From assembly GCA_043808305.1 (NCBI GenBank), contig JAZDFB010000154.1, positions 1 to 13,377 on the forward strand: a DNA stretch of 13,377 nucleotides. The letters are read 5' to 3'. The stretch is from JBBAAP01 sp043808305 (GTDB lineage: Bacteria > Planctomycetota > MHYJ01 > JACQXL01). Position 1 is the stretch's first letter. The number at the start of each line of letters is the position of its first letter. The notes below the pieces were generated by a model. It searched no databases. It worked only from the letters and a program-made list of their open reading frames with translations, and had not been told where the DNA came from. Below, in pieces: positions 1 through 6,553 of the stretch. The position numbers and the translations under genes were made by a program.

Positions 1-692
1 ATAATCGGGAATGTCAGGACTTCCTTTGGTGAGCCAATAGCTTCAATATGCCCGTTATTAAGCATAACCAGCCGGTGGCAGTACTCCGCCGCCAGGTTCA
101 GGTCATGCAAAATAATGATTACGGTCAGCCCCTTTTCCTTATTTAGATATCTGAGAAGGTGGAGTATCTCTATCTGATGCCCGATATCCAGATGCGCGGT
201 TGGTTCATCCAACAGTAAAAGCTTCGGTTGTTGGGCCAGAGCCTGGGCCAGGTACACCCGTTGGAGCTCGCCCCCCGAGAGCTCGGTTATTAACTTAGAT
301 GAAAGTATGCCTGTTTCCGTAAATTCCATGGCTTGGTTGATGACGGTTTTGTCTTCCGTTCCAAGAGGTTCTAATCTGCCTAGGTATGGATTACGTCCAA
401 GCGCGATAAAATCGTCGACCTTAAATGAGAATTGCAGGAAAAGTAATTGAGGCAGGACCGCGATTTCCCTGGATAGTTCCCTAAGGTGCCATTCAACGAT
501 TTCTTTGTCGCGATAAAGCACATGTCCGGTATATTCCGGTATTACCCGGGTAATCGTCCTGAACAGGGTGGTTTTTCCCGACCCGTTCGGACCGATGATG
601 CCGACTATCTCGCCCTGGTTAACCTCGAACGAGACATCGTTAATGACCGCCCGGTCGCCGTATCCACAGGTTAGATTGGATATTTTAAGCAT
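1..692 (-). CDS. btuD: Corrinoid ABC transporter ATP-binding protein BtuD (3' end missing)
   Basis: ATPase subunit of the BtuFCD-type importer, which powers corrinoid passage across the inner membrane from the cytoplasmic side. The reading frame is open from an ATG at 692 to the window edge, giving 230 codons; the family usually has about 250-270, so only the last part is missing. All ABC motifs are visible: Walker A GPNGSGKTT (residues 34-42), Q-loop Gln82, signature LSGGELQR (138-145), Walker B LLLLDEP (158-164) and H-loop His196 in LHDLNLAAE. The start lies 2 bases after the btuC stop, so the two are surely cotranscribed. By sequence alone a FecE-type siderophore ATPase would look alike; the cob genes upstream and the riboswitch decide for corrinoids. 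Confidence 0.93.
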   Translation of the reverse strand, partial: MLKISNLTCGYGDRAVINDVSFEVNQGEIVGIIGPNGSGKTTLFRTITRVIPEYTGHVLYRDKEIVEWHLRELSREIAVLPQLLFLQFSFKVDDFIALGRNPYLGRLEPLGTEDKTVINQAMEFTETGILSSKLITELSGGELQRVYLAQALAQQPKLLLLDEPTAHLDIGHQIEILHLLRYLNKEKGLTVIIILHDLNLAAEYCHRLVMLNNGHIEAIGSPKEVLTFPI

Positions 693-694
693 AC

Positions 695-1669
695 TTAGAT
701 GGTTTTTCTCATTAACAGGCCGATAAAAAATACGCCGCCGATAATTCCGGTGATAACCCCGACCGGCAGTTCACTCGGTGATATAATGGTCCGGGCTATG
801 GTATCGGTTACCAGTAGAAAAAGAGCGCCAGCCAGCACGCTGTTTATCAAAAGCGTTCGGTGCGACGGTCCGACTATCATGCGCATAATATGCGGGATCA
901 TCAGCCCGACAAACCCGATAATTCCGGAAACCGCCACGCAGGCTCCGGTAATGAGTGAAGTAACAATGAACAGAGTTCGCCGGGTTGTTTGCGGCGACAC
1001 GCCCAGATGGATGGCTTTCTCGTCGCCCAGCGTCATCACGTCCATATCCTTGGCCAAAATGAAAGCGATAATAATGCCGGTTAGAATCAGCGGACCGATA
1101 ATTAACATAAGCGGGTAATTAACGTTAGCCAGGTTACCCATTAGCCAGAACATGGCTGACTGTATCTCGGTCGGTTTAGCCACGGCGAAGATTAGGAGTA
1201 CTATGCTGGAAAATATGAAACTCAGTATGACCCCGCTCAGAATCAGGCCATGCACGGAAAATCTTTGTTTTGAGGCTATCAAAAACACCAGCCCGACCGC
1301 GGCCAGCGCGCCGGAAAAAGCAACCAGCGGCATCCCGAAACTGCCCGTTAAGTTTATCAGCCGGGCTACCGGTCCAACCGCCAGCAGGGCTGTCACGCCC
1401 ACGGCCGCGCCGCCAGAAATACCCAAAGTATAAGGGTCCGCCAGCGGATTGCGCAGTATCGCTTGCAATACACAGCCGCAGGCGGCCAGCCCGGCCCCGA
1501 CCATCAGGGCAGTCAATATCCGGGGCAGCCTTACATACAATATGATAGTTCGGTCCGTATCTGATATGTTAAAGAGCGATATATTGGTTCCGCCGATAAC
1601 CACACATAGCAGTACCACCGCCGGAATGACTATCAGGAATCCAAATGCCAATAAAGCGCCGCGATTCAT
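695..1669 (-). CDS. btuC: Corrinoid ABC transporter permease BtuC (FecCD family)
   Basis: Membrane-spanning permease that would form a homodimeric channel with BtuD. The 324 residues match the normal family size and are almost entirely hydrophobic helices. Family signatures include LPRILTALMVGAGLAACG followed by LQAILRNPLADPYTLGIS near residues 48-85, and GFVGLMIPHIMRMIVGPSHR in the last third, the region that contacts the ATPase. The ATG at 1669 lies 1 base after the btuF stop. A purely sequence-based call would be 'FecCD iron-siderophore/B12 permease'; operon context gives the B12 assignment. Confidence 0.94.
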   Translation of the reverse strand: MNRGALLAFGFLIVIPAVVLLCVVIGGTNISLFNISDTDRTIILYVRLPRILTALMVGAGLAACGCVLQAILRNPLADPYTLGISGGAAVGVTALLAVGPVARLINLTGSFGMPLVAFSGALAAVGLVFLIASKQRFSVHGLILSGVILSFIFSSIVLLIFAVAKPTEIQSAMFWLMGNLANVNYPLMLIIGPLILTGIIIAFILAKDMDVMTLGDEKAIHLGVSPQTTRRTLFIVTSLITGACVAVSGIIGFVGLMIPHIMRMIVGPSHRTLLINSVLAGALFLLVTDTIARTIISPSELPVGVITGIIGGVFFIGLLMRKTI

Positions 1670-1670
1670 A

Positions 1671-2555
1671 TTATTTGTTTTCCGTATTTATCAGCCACTT
1701 GATAATTTGCTGGACCGCCTTGACGAAATTAGCCGGCGTGGGTTGGCACATCAATTCGGCAGGCATTACATAAATCCGGCCCGATTTGACAGCCGGGATG
1801 CCCGGGAAATTCTGCCACATCTCCTTTGCCGTGGCAGTCATCTGGCCCATCTCGCTGATGATAATCAGGTCGGGATTGCGCCTGATAACCTCCTCGATAT
1901 TGAACACCGGCCATTTATTAGCCGTATCTCCAGCGATATTTCTGCATCCAGCGTGCCGAATGATATCATTGATAAACGTATTGTTACCGGCCGTCATTAG
2001 GGGATTATTGTTGAGCTGGACGAATACCTTATGGTTGTTGCCTGTTATTTTAGCTTGGGTTGCGTTTAACTGCCGGTTCAATTCGCTGAGTATGACGCTG
2101 GCTTTGGATTCTTCGCCCAAGAGCTTCCCCATAAGCAGGAAATTATCCTGGACCGTTTTCCAGGAATCACTTTCGCCGAATACAAATACCTTTATACCCA
2201 GCTCACGAAGCTTATTGATGGCCGCCGGCTGGTTGCCGTCCTTGGTGGCCAGCACGATATCAGGTTTAAGCACCACTATCCGTTCTATGGATGGCTCTAT
2301 TATATTACCTACGCTGGGAATTTGACTGGGCGTGTCGCAGTAGTCTGTCCGGCCGACCAGCCGGTTAAGAGTAACCATCAGTTTCAGGTTTTCGGTTAGG
2401 ACCGGGGCCAGCGAGATAATTCGGTCTGTCGCCTTGCCGGAATAAACTACGCCGGTCGCGTCGGACAACCCATCTGTAGTTGACATTGTGTCTTTACGGG
2501 CAGGGCAACCGGCAATAAGTATAACCAGAAGCAGGACATAAAAATATTTTCTCAT
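1671..2555 (-). CDS. btuF: Corrinoid-binding lipoprotein BtuF (periplasmic binding protein)
   Basis: Substrate-binding component that captures cobalamin or cobinamide outside the inner membrane and hands it to BtuC. The N terminus is a lipoprotein signal: positively charged start, hydrophobic core, lipobox IAGC with the acylated Cys17. The mature part has the BtuF/TroA helical-backbone fold pattern: RIISLAPVLTENL near residue 45, VGRTDYCDTP, then SIERIVVLKPDIVLAT, and in the second lobe FNIEEVIRRNPDLIIIS. Its 294 residues are normal for the family. It starts 2 bases after cobS. Lipid anchoring rather than a free periplasmic protein is read from the lipobox. The ligand is inferred from the operon. 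Confidence 0.92.
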   Translation of the reverse strand: MRKYFYVLLLVILIAGCPARKDTMSTTDGLSDATGVVYSGKATDRIISLAPVLTENLKLMVTLNRLVGRTDYCDTPSQIPSVGNIIEPSIERIVVLKPDIVLATKDGNQPAAINKLRELGIKVFVFGESDSWKTVQDNFLLMGKLLGEESKASVILSELNRQLNATQAKITGNNHKVFVQLNNNPLMTAGNNTFINDIIRHAGCRNIAGDTANKWPVFNIEEVIRRNPDLIIISEMGQMTATAKEMWQNFPGIPAVKSGRIYVMPAELMCQPTPANFVKAVQQIIKWLINTENK

Positions 2556-2557
2556 AA

Positions 2558-3331
2558 TTATAATCGGGCAACCAGAAGCAGGTATCCGGAAAACAGCACC
2601 AGCGCCTCGATGATTTCGTTAATCGCTCCGAGGATATCACCCGTGACTCCGCCGATAATCTTGCGCGCATAAAGGACTATCACGATGGTGATAATAGGGG
2701 CAAGAATAGCTATAACCACTCCGCCGGCATAGAAAATCGCTGCGGCCAGCGCTACAGATATTATCGTAGCAATCTGCCAGTCCGTTCTCGAGATGTTATT
2801 AACGAACGAGCGGGCAATGCCCGGGAAATTAGGGTCAGCGTAGGGTCCCATGGCCGTAGCCATGACCATGGCCCAGCGGCTCATGATAGGTGCCAGAAGT
2901 ATCAGCCGCCAGCCATACGGTTCGTTCATAACGCTGGCGACAACTGACCATTTTAACAGAAGTATGAATATTATGCCCAGCACGCCCATCACGCCCGCGT
3001 GCGGGTCGCGCATTATCCGTAAGATATCGGTTTTGTCGCGTCCGCCGTAAAACCCGTCGCACATGTCACTTAGTCCGTCCATGTGTATTCCTCCGCTTAG
3101 AGCTGTCATAGCCAGGACAATCAGCGTTGACGCCACAATATTTGACAGCCCGACCCAATTTGATGCCGCCTTAATCAGGATATAAGCCAGCCCGAGCATC
3201 AACCCGACCAGCGGATACAGTCTCATTGATGAAGCCAGCTCGGCGTCCTTTATTTCGTCCTTGACGCCGATCGGGAACGGCGTCAGGAAACTGGCGGCAA
3301 TCCTAAATAACCTGATATATTTTTTTATCAT
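2558..3331 (-). CDS. cobS: Adenosylcobinamide-GDP ribazoletransferase (cobalamin synthase) CobS
   Basis: Integral membrane enzyme that joins adenosylcobinamide-GDP to alpha-ribazole (or its phosphate), the last step of nucleotide-loop assembly. The 257 residues are typical. The N terminus has the family's FLTPFPIG stretch (15-22). The signature GGIHMDGLSDMCDGFYGG (80-97) carries the acidic residues thought to bind metal and substrate, followed by ILRIMRDPHAGVMGVLG (103-119). Several hydrophobic helices follow to the C terminus. It starts 3 bases after the cobT stop. No irregularity seen. Confidence 0.95.
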   Translation of the reverse strand: MIKKYIRLFRIAASFLTPFPIGVKDEIKDAELASSMRLYPLVGLMLGLAYILIKAASNWVGLSNIVASTLIVLAMTALSGGIHMDGLSDMCDGFYGGRDKTDILRIMRDPHAGVMGVLGIIFILLLKWSVVASVMNEPYGWRLILLAPIMSRWAMVMATAMGPYADPNFPGIARSFVNNISRTDWQIATIISVALAAAIFYAGGVVIAILAPIITIVIVLYARKIIGGVTGDILGAINEIIEALVLFSGYLLLVARL

Positions 3332-3334
3332 ACA

Positions 3335-4417
3335 TTATCCTGTTTTCTCGGAAACATTAGCCTGGCTGAAAGTGGCCATTTCTTCTAGGATCCTGAGCGA
3401 GCTTTCGCAAAGCATCATGGCCAGCGCCGCGCCGGTGCCTTCACCCAACCTCATATTTAAATCCAGCAAAGGTTTCAGTCCCATATGAGCCAGCGCGTAT
3501 TTATGCCCCGGCTCAGCCGAACAGTGGCTGGAAATAATAAAATCCTTTGCCTTGGGCGCAAGTTTTATGGCCAGCATTGCCGCCGCGCCGGAGATAAATC
3601 CATCGAGAATTACCGGGACCCTTTTCATGGCACAGCCGATGATAACGCCGGCCAGCCCGCCGATTTCGTACCCGCCCAACTTAGCCAGCACGTCAATCGG
3701 GTCCTGTTGGTTCGGTTTGTTGACCGCGATGGCCTGCTTGATAATCCCGATTTTCCTGAGCAGCCCCTCGTCGTTAATGCCCGCGCCATGCCCGGTTACT
3801 TCTTCCACGGCCTTGCCGGCCATTACCGCGATTATGGCGCTGCTTGAGGTGGTATTGCCGATCCCCATATCGCCCGTGCCGGCGATGTCCAATCCGTTAC
3901 GGTATTCCTTTTCAACCAGCGTAATTCCGGCTTTGATGGACCTGACGGCATTGCTGGGCGTCATGGCCGGTCCTTTGGAAAAATTATCGGTACCGGACCC
4001 TATTCGGCAGTCATAGAATTCAATATATTTGTCATTCGTTTTAATCAGGTCCGGCTCCAGTTCTCCGGCGATGCCCATATCGGCCACGATAACCTTGGCG
4101 CCGGCCTGGCGGGCCAGTACATTAATAGCCGCGCCGCCCCGCAAGAAATTATAAACCATCTGGCAGGTTACCTCTCTGGGATAGGCGCTGACGCCTTCGT
4201 CAACCACCCCGTGGTCGCCGGCCAGGGTGAATATTACCTTATGCTTTAGCTTTGGCTTGTCATCGGACATTATGCCGGCAATCTGTTTGGCCAGTTCTTC
4301 CATACGTCCCAGGCTGTCTTTGGGCTTAGCCAGGCGGTCCAGGTGCTTCTGGACTTTGTCCATGGCATCACGGTCCAATCCTTGCATTTTGTCTATTTCG
4401 TTCTGGAGTAAAAACAT
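3335..4417 (-). CDS. cobT: Nicotinate-nucleotide:dimethylbenzimidazole phosphoribosyltransferase CobT
   Basis: Cytoplasmic enzyme that transfers phosphoribose from nicotinate mononucleotide to the lower-ligand base, giving alpha-ribazole phosphate, the substrate of CobC/CobS. Its 360 residues match the family. Landmarks are FTLAGDHGVVDEGVSAYP (63-80), the NaMN-binding GTGDMGIGNTTSSSA (180-194), LDGFISGAAA (271-280) and RLGEGTGAALA (323-333). Glu326 in the last motif corresponds to the catalytic glutamate known from the Salmonella enzyme. The ATG at 4417 lies 1 base after cobU, with AAGGAA upstream as ribosome site. The lower-ligand base cannot be told from sequence. Confidence 0.96.
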   Translation of the reverse strand: MFLLQNEIDKMQGLDRDAMDKVQKHLDRLAKPKDSLGRMEELAKQIAGIMSDDKPKLKHKVIFTLAGDHGVVDEGVSAYPREVTCQMVYNFLRGGAAINVLARQAGAKVIVADMGIAGELEPDLIKTNDKYIEFYDCRIGSGTDNFSKGPAMTPSNAVRSIKAGITLVEKEYRNGLDIAGTGDMGIGNTTSSSAIIAVMAGKAVEEVTGHGAGINDEGLLRKIGIIKQAIAVNKPNQQDPIDVLAKLGGYEIGGLAGVIIGCAMKRVPVILDGFISGAAAMLAIKLAPKAKDFIISSHCSAEPGHKYALAHMGLKPLLDLNMRLGEGTGAALAMMLCESSLRILEEMATFSQANVSEKTG

Positions 4418-4418
4418 A

Positions 4419-4961
4419 TTAATGAGTTCCTTTAATTCTCAAGGGGATACCCGTGACCATCAGGTAGACCTCATCAGCCGCGGCGGCTGCCATCTGGTTG
4501 GCTTTTCCGGCCAGGTCGCGGAAATCACGGCCTAAAACTGTTTCAGGCACGATGCCGGACCCGACCTCGTTAGTCACCAATATCACCGTCATATCCGAAT
4601 CGTTAATCATCCGAAAAACGCTTTCCAGACGCTTCAGGATCTGTTCCTGGTTATTGAGTTCCAGCATCAGGTTGGAAACCAGCATGGTCAGGCAGTCAAT
4701 CACGACTATTTCAGAAAGCCCTTTGAGGTTAAAAATTACGGTATCGACGTTCTTGTTTTCCTCAACCGTTTGCCATTCGGCCGGGCGCGCTTTTTTATGA
4801 GCTTCGATGCGTTTTTCCATCTCTTCGTCCCTGAAGCAGGCGGTGGCCACATAGACCACCCGATGAGTGGCCGGCGGGGCAGCCAGTTTCCTTGCCATCT
4901 CTACCGCATAATGGCTCTTGCCGCTCCGGGCGCCGCCGGTTATCAATATGAATTTCTTCAT
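4419..4961 (-). CDS. cobU: Adenosylcobinamide kinase / guanylyltransferase CobU
   Basis: Bifunctional enzyme that phosphorylates adenosylcobinamide and then transfers GMP to it, giving AdoCbi-GDP for CobS. I place the start at the ATG at 4961 (180 residues, family-sized): GGAGAGGA lies just upstream and the protein then begins directly with ILITGGARSGKS, the Walker A loop (residues 9-16). VVYVATACFRDEEMEKRI is followed by His55 in AHKKARPAEW, the likely guanylylated histidine; VVIDCLTMLVSNL (Walker B region) and the C-terminal ADEVYLMVTGIPL are standard. The open frame extends 68 codons further upstream, but that stretch is hairpin repeat DNA and has no family similarity. Confidence 0.95.
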   Translation of the reverse strand: MKKFILITGGARSGKSHYAVEMARKLAAPPATHRVVYVATACFRDEEMEKRIEAHKKARPAEWQTVEENKNVDTVIFNLKGLSEIVVIDCLTMLVSNLMLELNNQEQILKRLESVFRMINDSDMTVILVTNEVGSGIVPETVLGRDFRDLAGKANQMAAAAADEVYLMVTGIPLRIKGTH

Positions 4962-5192
4962 AAAATTCCTCTCCGCAGAGGTTGTACTTGGGCTGTTGAA
5001 GCGAAGCGACTTATCCCGATACATCGGGATGCCGCTCCGCGAACACAACGCACAGCCCAGTATACCTGGCAGGAGCCTCAGACGGTTTCCCGTCAGGGAT
5101 AATTCGTTAGAGCCGCATTCGACCTCCCGTAGGGGACACTCAAACTGCCAGAGTACAAAAGACACAAAGAATTAGTAATATATTTAATAAAA
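4962..5192. repeat. Hairpin-rich cobC-cobU spacer
   Basis: This 231-bp gap is the only large break in an otherwise gapless operon. It holds two adjacent stem-loop blocks. Block one is bounded by TGGGCTGT (4989-4996) and ACAGCCCA (5052-5059), with a perfect inner hairpin ATCCCGAT/ATCGGGAT (5013-5020, 5023-5030) and an imperfect middle stem. Block two is bounded by CTGGCAG (5066-5072) and CTGCCAG (5145-5151), with an inner GACGG/CCGTC hairpin near 5081-5095. A purine-rich AGAGTACAAAAGACACAAAG tract follows at 5150-5169. No gene and no T-run terminator is seen, so read-through into cobU is expected. Confidence 0.7.
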
Positions 5193-5777
5193 CTATTTGA
5201 TTTTTCTCTGCGTTCTCTGCGTTTTTGCGGTAAAATTAGCGTTTATTAAACATCCGGTCTTGGGCTCGGTTTTCCAGAAGCCATCAAGCCCTTTGCCCGA
5301 TAGTTCGCCCAGAATAATCCTGATAGGCCCGCTGTGGCTGACCGCGACCACGGCGCGTCCGTCATGTTTTTGGCATTCCAGTTTTTTTACGAACTTCTTT
5401 ACGCGCTTCTGGAGTTGACTGAGTTTTTCCCCGCCCGGCGCGCCGAAGGTCAGCGGGCTTTTGACCCAGCGCCGCATCGCGCCGGGGAAACGCTTGCGGA
5501 TTTCTTCAAAGGTCAGGCCTTCCCATCGGCCCAGGTTTGTTTCCTTCAGTTCCGGGCACTTGATTATCCGAGTTTCCCGTCCGACGATCCGGGCCGTTTG
5601 CATGGTCCGCGACAAAGGACTGGCGTAGATGACCATCGGGCCAATCCGCTTAAGCTGTTTTGCCAGTTTTTTGGCTTGTTTGATACCCTTGCGGTTCAGC
5701 GGCGCGTCGATAATCCCGCATAGCCGCCCGGACTCGGTGTAATCGGTCTCCCCGTGACGGATTAAATATAGTTTCAT
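5193..5777 (-). CDS. cobC: Alpha-ribazole phosphatase CobC (histidine phosphatase)
   Basis: Histidine-phosphatase superfamily enzyme, here most likely removing the phosphate of alpha-ribazole-5'-phosphate or of adenosylcobalamin phosphate. Catalytic pattern: R7-H8-G9 in LYLIRHGETDYTESG, with His8 the phospho-acceptor, Arg57 in ASPLSRTMQTA, the acidic LGRWEGLTFEEI (82-93) and His148 in VVAVSHSGPIR. The ATG at 5777 gives the family's standard MKLYLIRHGE beginning. It is the first gene after the riboswitch. The last dozen residues (about 183-194) are not family sequence: they are translated from a 9-bp tandem repeat (5205-5222). Phosphoglycerate mutase-like phosphatases share this fold, so the exact substrate rests on context. 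Confidence 0.9.
   Translation of the reverse strand: MKLYLIRHGETDYTESGRLCGIIDAPLNRKGIKQAKKLAKQLKRIGPMVIYASPLSRTMQTARIVGRETRIIKCPELKETNLGRWEGLTFEEIRKRFPGAMRRWVKSPLTFGAPGGEKLSQLQKRVKKFVKKLECQKHDGRAVVAVSHSGPIRIILGELSGKGLDGFWKTEPKTGCLINANFTAKTQRTQRKIK
5196..5235 (-). repeat. Purine-rich 9-bp tandem repeat forming the cobC 3' end
   Basis: On the minus strand two exact copies of ACGCAGAGA sit side by side (5214-5222 and 5205-5213) inside a longer purine-rich run beginning ACCGCAAAAACG. It encodes TAKTQRTQRKIK, the tail of CobC. A related purine-rich tract lies in opposite orientation at 5150-5173, so the two form a loose inverted pair around the cobC stop. I recognise such AKTQRTQR tails as a common by-product of dispersed repeats in environmental genomes. 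Confidence 0.65.
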
Positions 5778-5802
5778 TTCCTAATCATCTCTAACGGGGT
5801 AA

Positions 5803-5839
5803 GTAACTCTAAGCTCACTCCGTTCGCGGAGTTTCTAAA
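5803..5839. repeat. Dispersed palindromic repeat, copy A
   Basis: It begins GTAACTCTAAG and ends GTTTCTAAA, with a perfect ACTCCG-TTCG-CGGAGT hairpin (5817-5832) in the middle. A second member with the same ends but a different middle lies at 9976-10014. It sits between the riboswitch terminator and cobC, so it is in the 5' leader of read-through transcripts. Confidence 0.6.
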
Positions 5840-5890
5840 CAAAAAACCCCGCTCTCTTATACACACCTAAGTGCACAAAAAAGCGGGGTT
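5838..5890 (-). terminator. Riboswitch-controlled intrinsic terminator
   Basis: On the minus strand AACCCCGCT (5890-5882) pairs perfectly with AGCGGGGTT (5853-5845) across a 28-nt loop, followed at once by TTTTTTGTTT. It lies between the aptamer and cobC, the usual place for a transcription-attenuation platform. A competing antiterminator is available: CGGGGT (5913-5908) can pair with ACCCCG (5889-5884), the upstream arm of the terminator. Ligand binding is expected to favour termination. Confidence 0.88.
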
Positions 5891-5964
5891 GCACCCTGAT
5901 TTACTTTACCCCGTTACTATGCGGGAGTTCTGCCTCTGGTCCGCGGAGGCATAATCACCCTGAC

Positions 5965-6181
5965 GGTACAGCAGGTCTTCTGGCTAACGGCTCATTCTAA
6001 TCCCCACCCCTTCCCATTCCGCCTTAATAGAACAGTGGGTAATCGTGGGTTTCGTCCCCGTTTACAGCGGCGGGGCCGCTCTCTTTTCCCGCTTATTGAG
6101 CCGCAGCGAAATCCCGTCCCGATGGCTATCGGGAGGATTCCAGCGGGGCTTACACCGGGATGAGATTCCCTTGGCTGTACC
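5965..6181 (-). ncRNA. Cobalamin riboswitch aptamer
   Basis: Reading the minus strand, the outer stem P1 is GGTACAG (6181-6175) with CTGTACC (5971-5965). The conserved core follows in order: AAGGGAATC, CCGGTGTAAGCCCCGC, GCGGCCCCGCCGCTGTAA (about 6081-6064), CCACTG...TGGGAAGG (about 6039-6010) and the B12 box TAGCCAGAAGACCTGCT (5986-5970). All of these are hallmarks of cobalamin aptamers; the peripheral layout fits the class I (adenosylcobalamin) type, though I cannot settle the ligand form. A perfect extra hairpin TCCCGAT/ATCGGGA (6117-6134) extends one variable arm. The position upstream of a B12 operon fits exactly. Confidence 0.96.
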
Positions 6182-6187
6182 TGACGC

Positions 6188-6216
6188 CATATAGCCAAAG
6201 ATAAAAACCGTGTCAA
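6188..6216 (-). promoter_or_regulatory. Sigma-70-type promoter of the B12 operon
   Basis: A consensus -35 TTGACA (6216-6211), a 17-bp spacer and a -10 TATATG (6193-6188). The predicted start, about 6 bases downstream near 6181-6182, coincides with the first base of riboswitch stem P1, which independently supports it. Confidence 0.78.
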
Positions 6217-6250
6217 GAAAATATTTACATATAGAGTAAAATTTGACACG
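6209..6250. repeat. Inverted repeat joining two divergent promoters
   Basis: CGTGTCAA (6209-6216) and TTGACACG (6243-6250) are perfect 8-bp inverted copies 26 bp apart. Each contains the -35 hexamer of one divergent promoter (minus: B12 operon; plus: kinase). The AT-rich middle also has a looser similarity, TATTTAC against GTAAAAT. It could be a shared regulator site or only two similar promoters facing apart. Confidence 0.6.
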
Positions 6251-6270
6251 TCCATATTTACGGGTATAGT
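6243..6270 (+). promoter_or_regulatory. Sigma-70-type promoter of the kinase gene
   Basis: A -35 TTGACA (6243-6248), a 16-bp spacer and a -10 TATAGT (6265-6270), five of six bases matching the consensus. Transcription would begin near 6277 and give a leader of about 277 nt before the kinase ATG. Confidence 0.68.
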
Positions 6271-6368
6271 GTGACTGGTAGAATGACGCTTTAAGGCGCC
6301 GCGAATTATAGCCGACTATCCGTTCCCGTTAGAGGCGGTAGTACTGACATTAGAAAACCGAAGACCAT

Positions 6369-6425
6369 ATGGCATCTACCTTTGGTAAATACTCAATTGA
6401 ACGGAAACTGGGACAAGGGGGTTAG
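6369..6425 (+). pseudogene. N-terminal remnant of a second Ser/Thr kinase gene
   Basis: An ATG-started frame of 18 codons reads MASTFGKYSIERKLGQGG and stops. Thirteen of 18 residues match the start of the intact kinase downstream (MSTQFGKYAIEKKLGQGG), with about 72% identity over 54 bases and a 17-base identical run at the end (AAACTGGGACAAGGGGG). The similarity stops exactly in the glycine-rich ATP loop, where hairpin-repeat DNA takes over. Most substitutions are at third positions, so this is an older, diverged paralogue rather than a fresh copy. It lies inside the leader of the intact gene and could still be translated as a short peptide. Confidence 0.75.
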
Positions 6426-6540
6426 TGCCGCTTGGAACGCAGTGACGTAGCGGCACGTTATCCCGCTTATTTCAGCGGGATTAGTGCAAAGGGAGTTAGC
6501 GGCACGTTATCCCGACACGAAGTGTCGAACGTTAGGGTAA
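6423..6540. repeat. Tandem hairpin repeat block in the kinase leader
   Basis: The 18-bp sequence TAGCGGCACGTTATCCCG occurs at 6448-6465 and again, exactly, at 6497-6514 (49 bp apart). Three perfect hairpins lie here: TGCCGCT/AGCGGCA (6426-6432, 6449-6455), ATCCCGCT/AGCGGGAT (6460-6467, 6474-6481) and CGACAC/GTGTCG with loop GAA (6513-6527). The block fills the space between the kinase remnant and the intact kinase start. Similar TTATCCCG-headed hairpins occur at 5011-5030 and, inverted, at 9953-9974. Confidence 0.75.
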
Positions 6541-6553
6541 AAGAGAATCTAAG

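Noticed and set aside
4962..5165. A 68-codon N-terminal extension of CobU (start at 5165)
   Set aside because: The extension is translated from hairpin repeats, has no family similarity, and the ATG at 4961 has a good ribosome site directly before the Walker A strand.
5992..6255. Minus-strand 87-codon open frame
   Set aside because: It lies within the cobalamin riboswitch and its promoter; the conserved RNA core explains the sequence.
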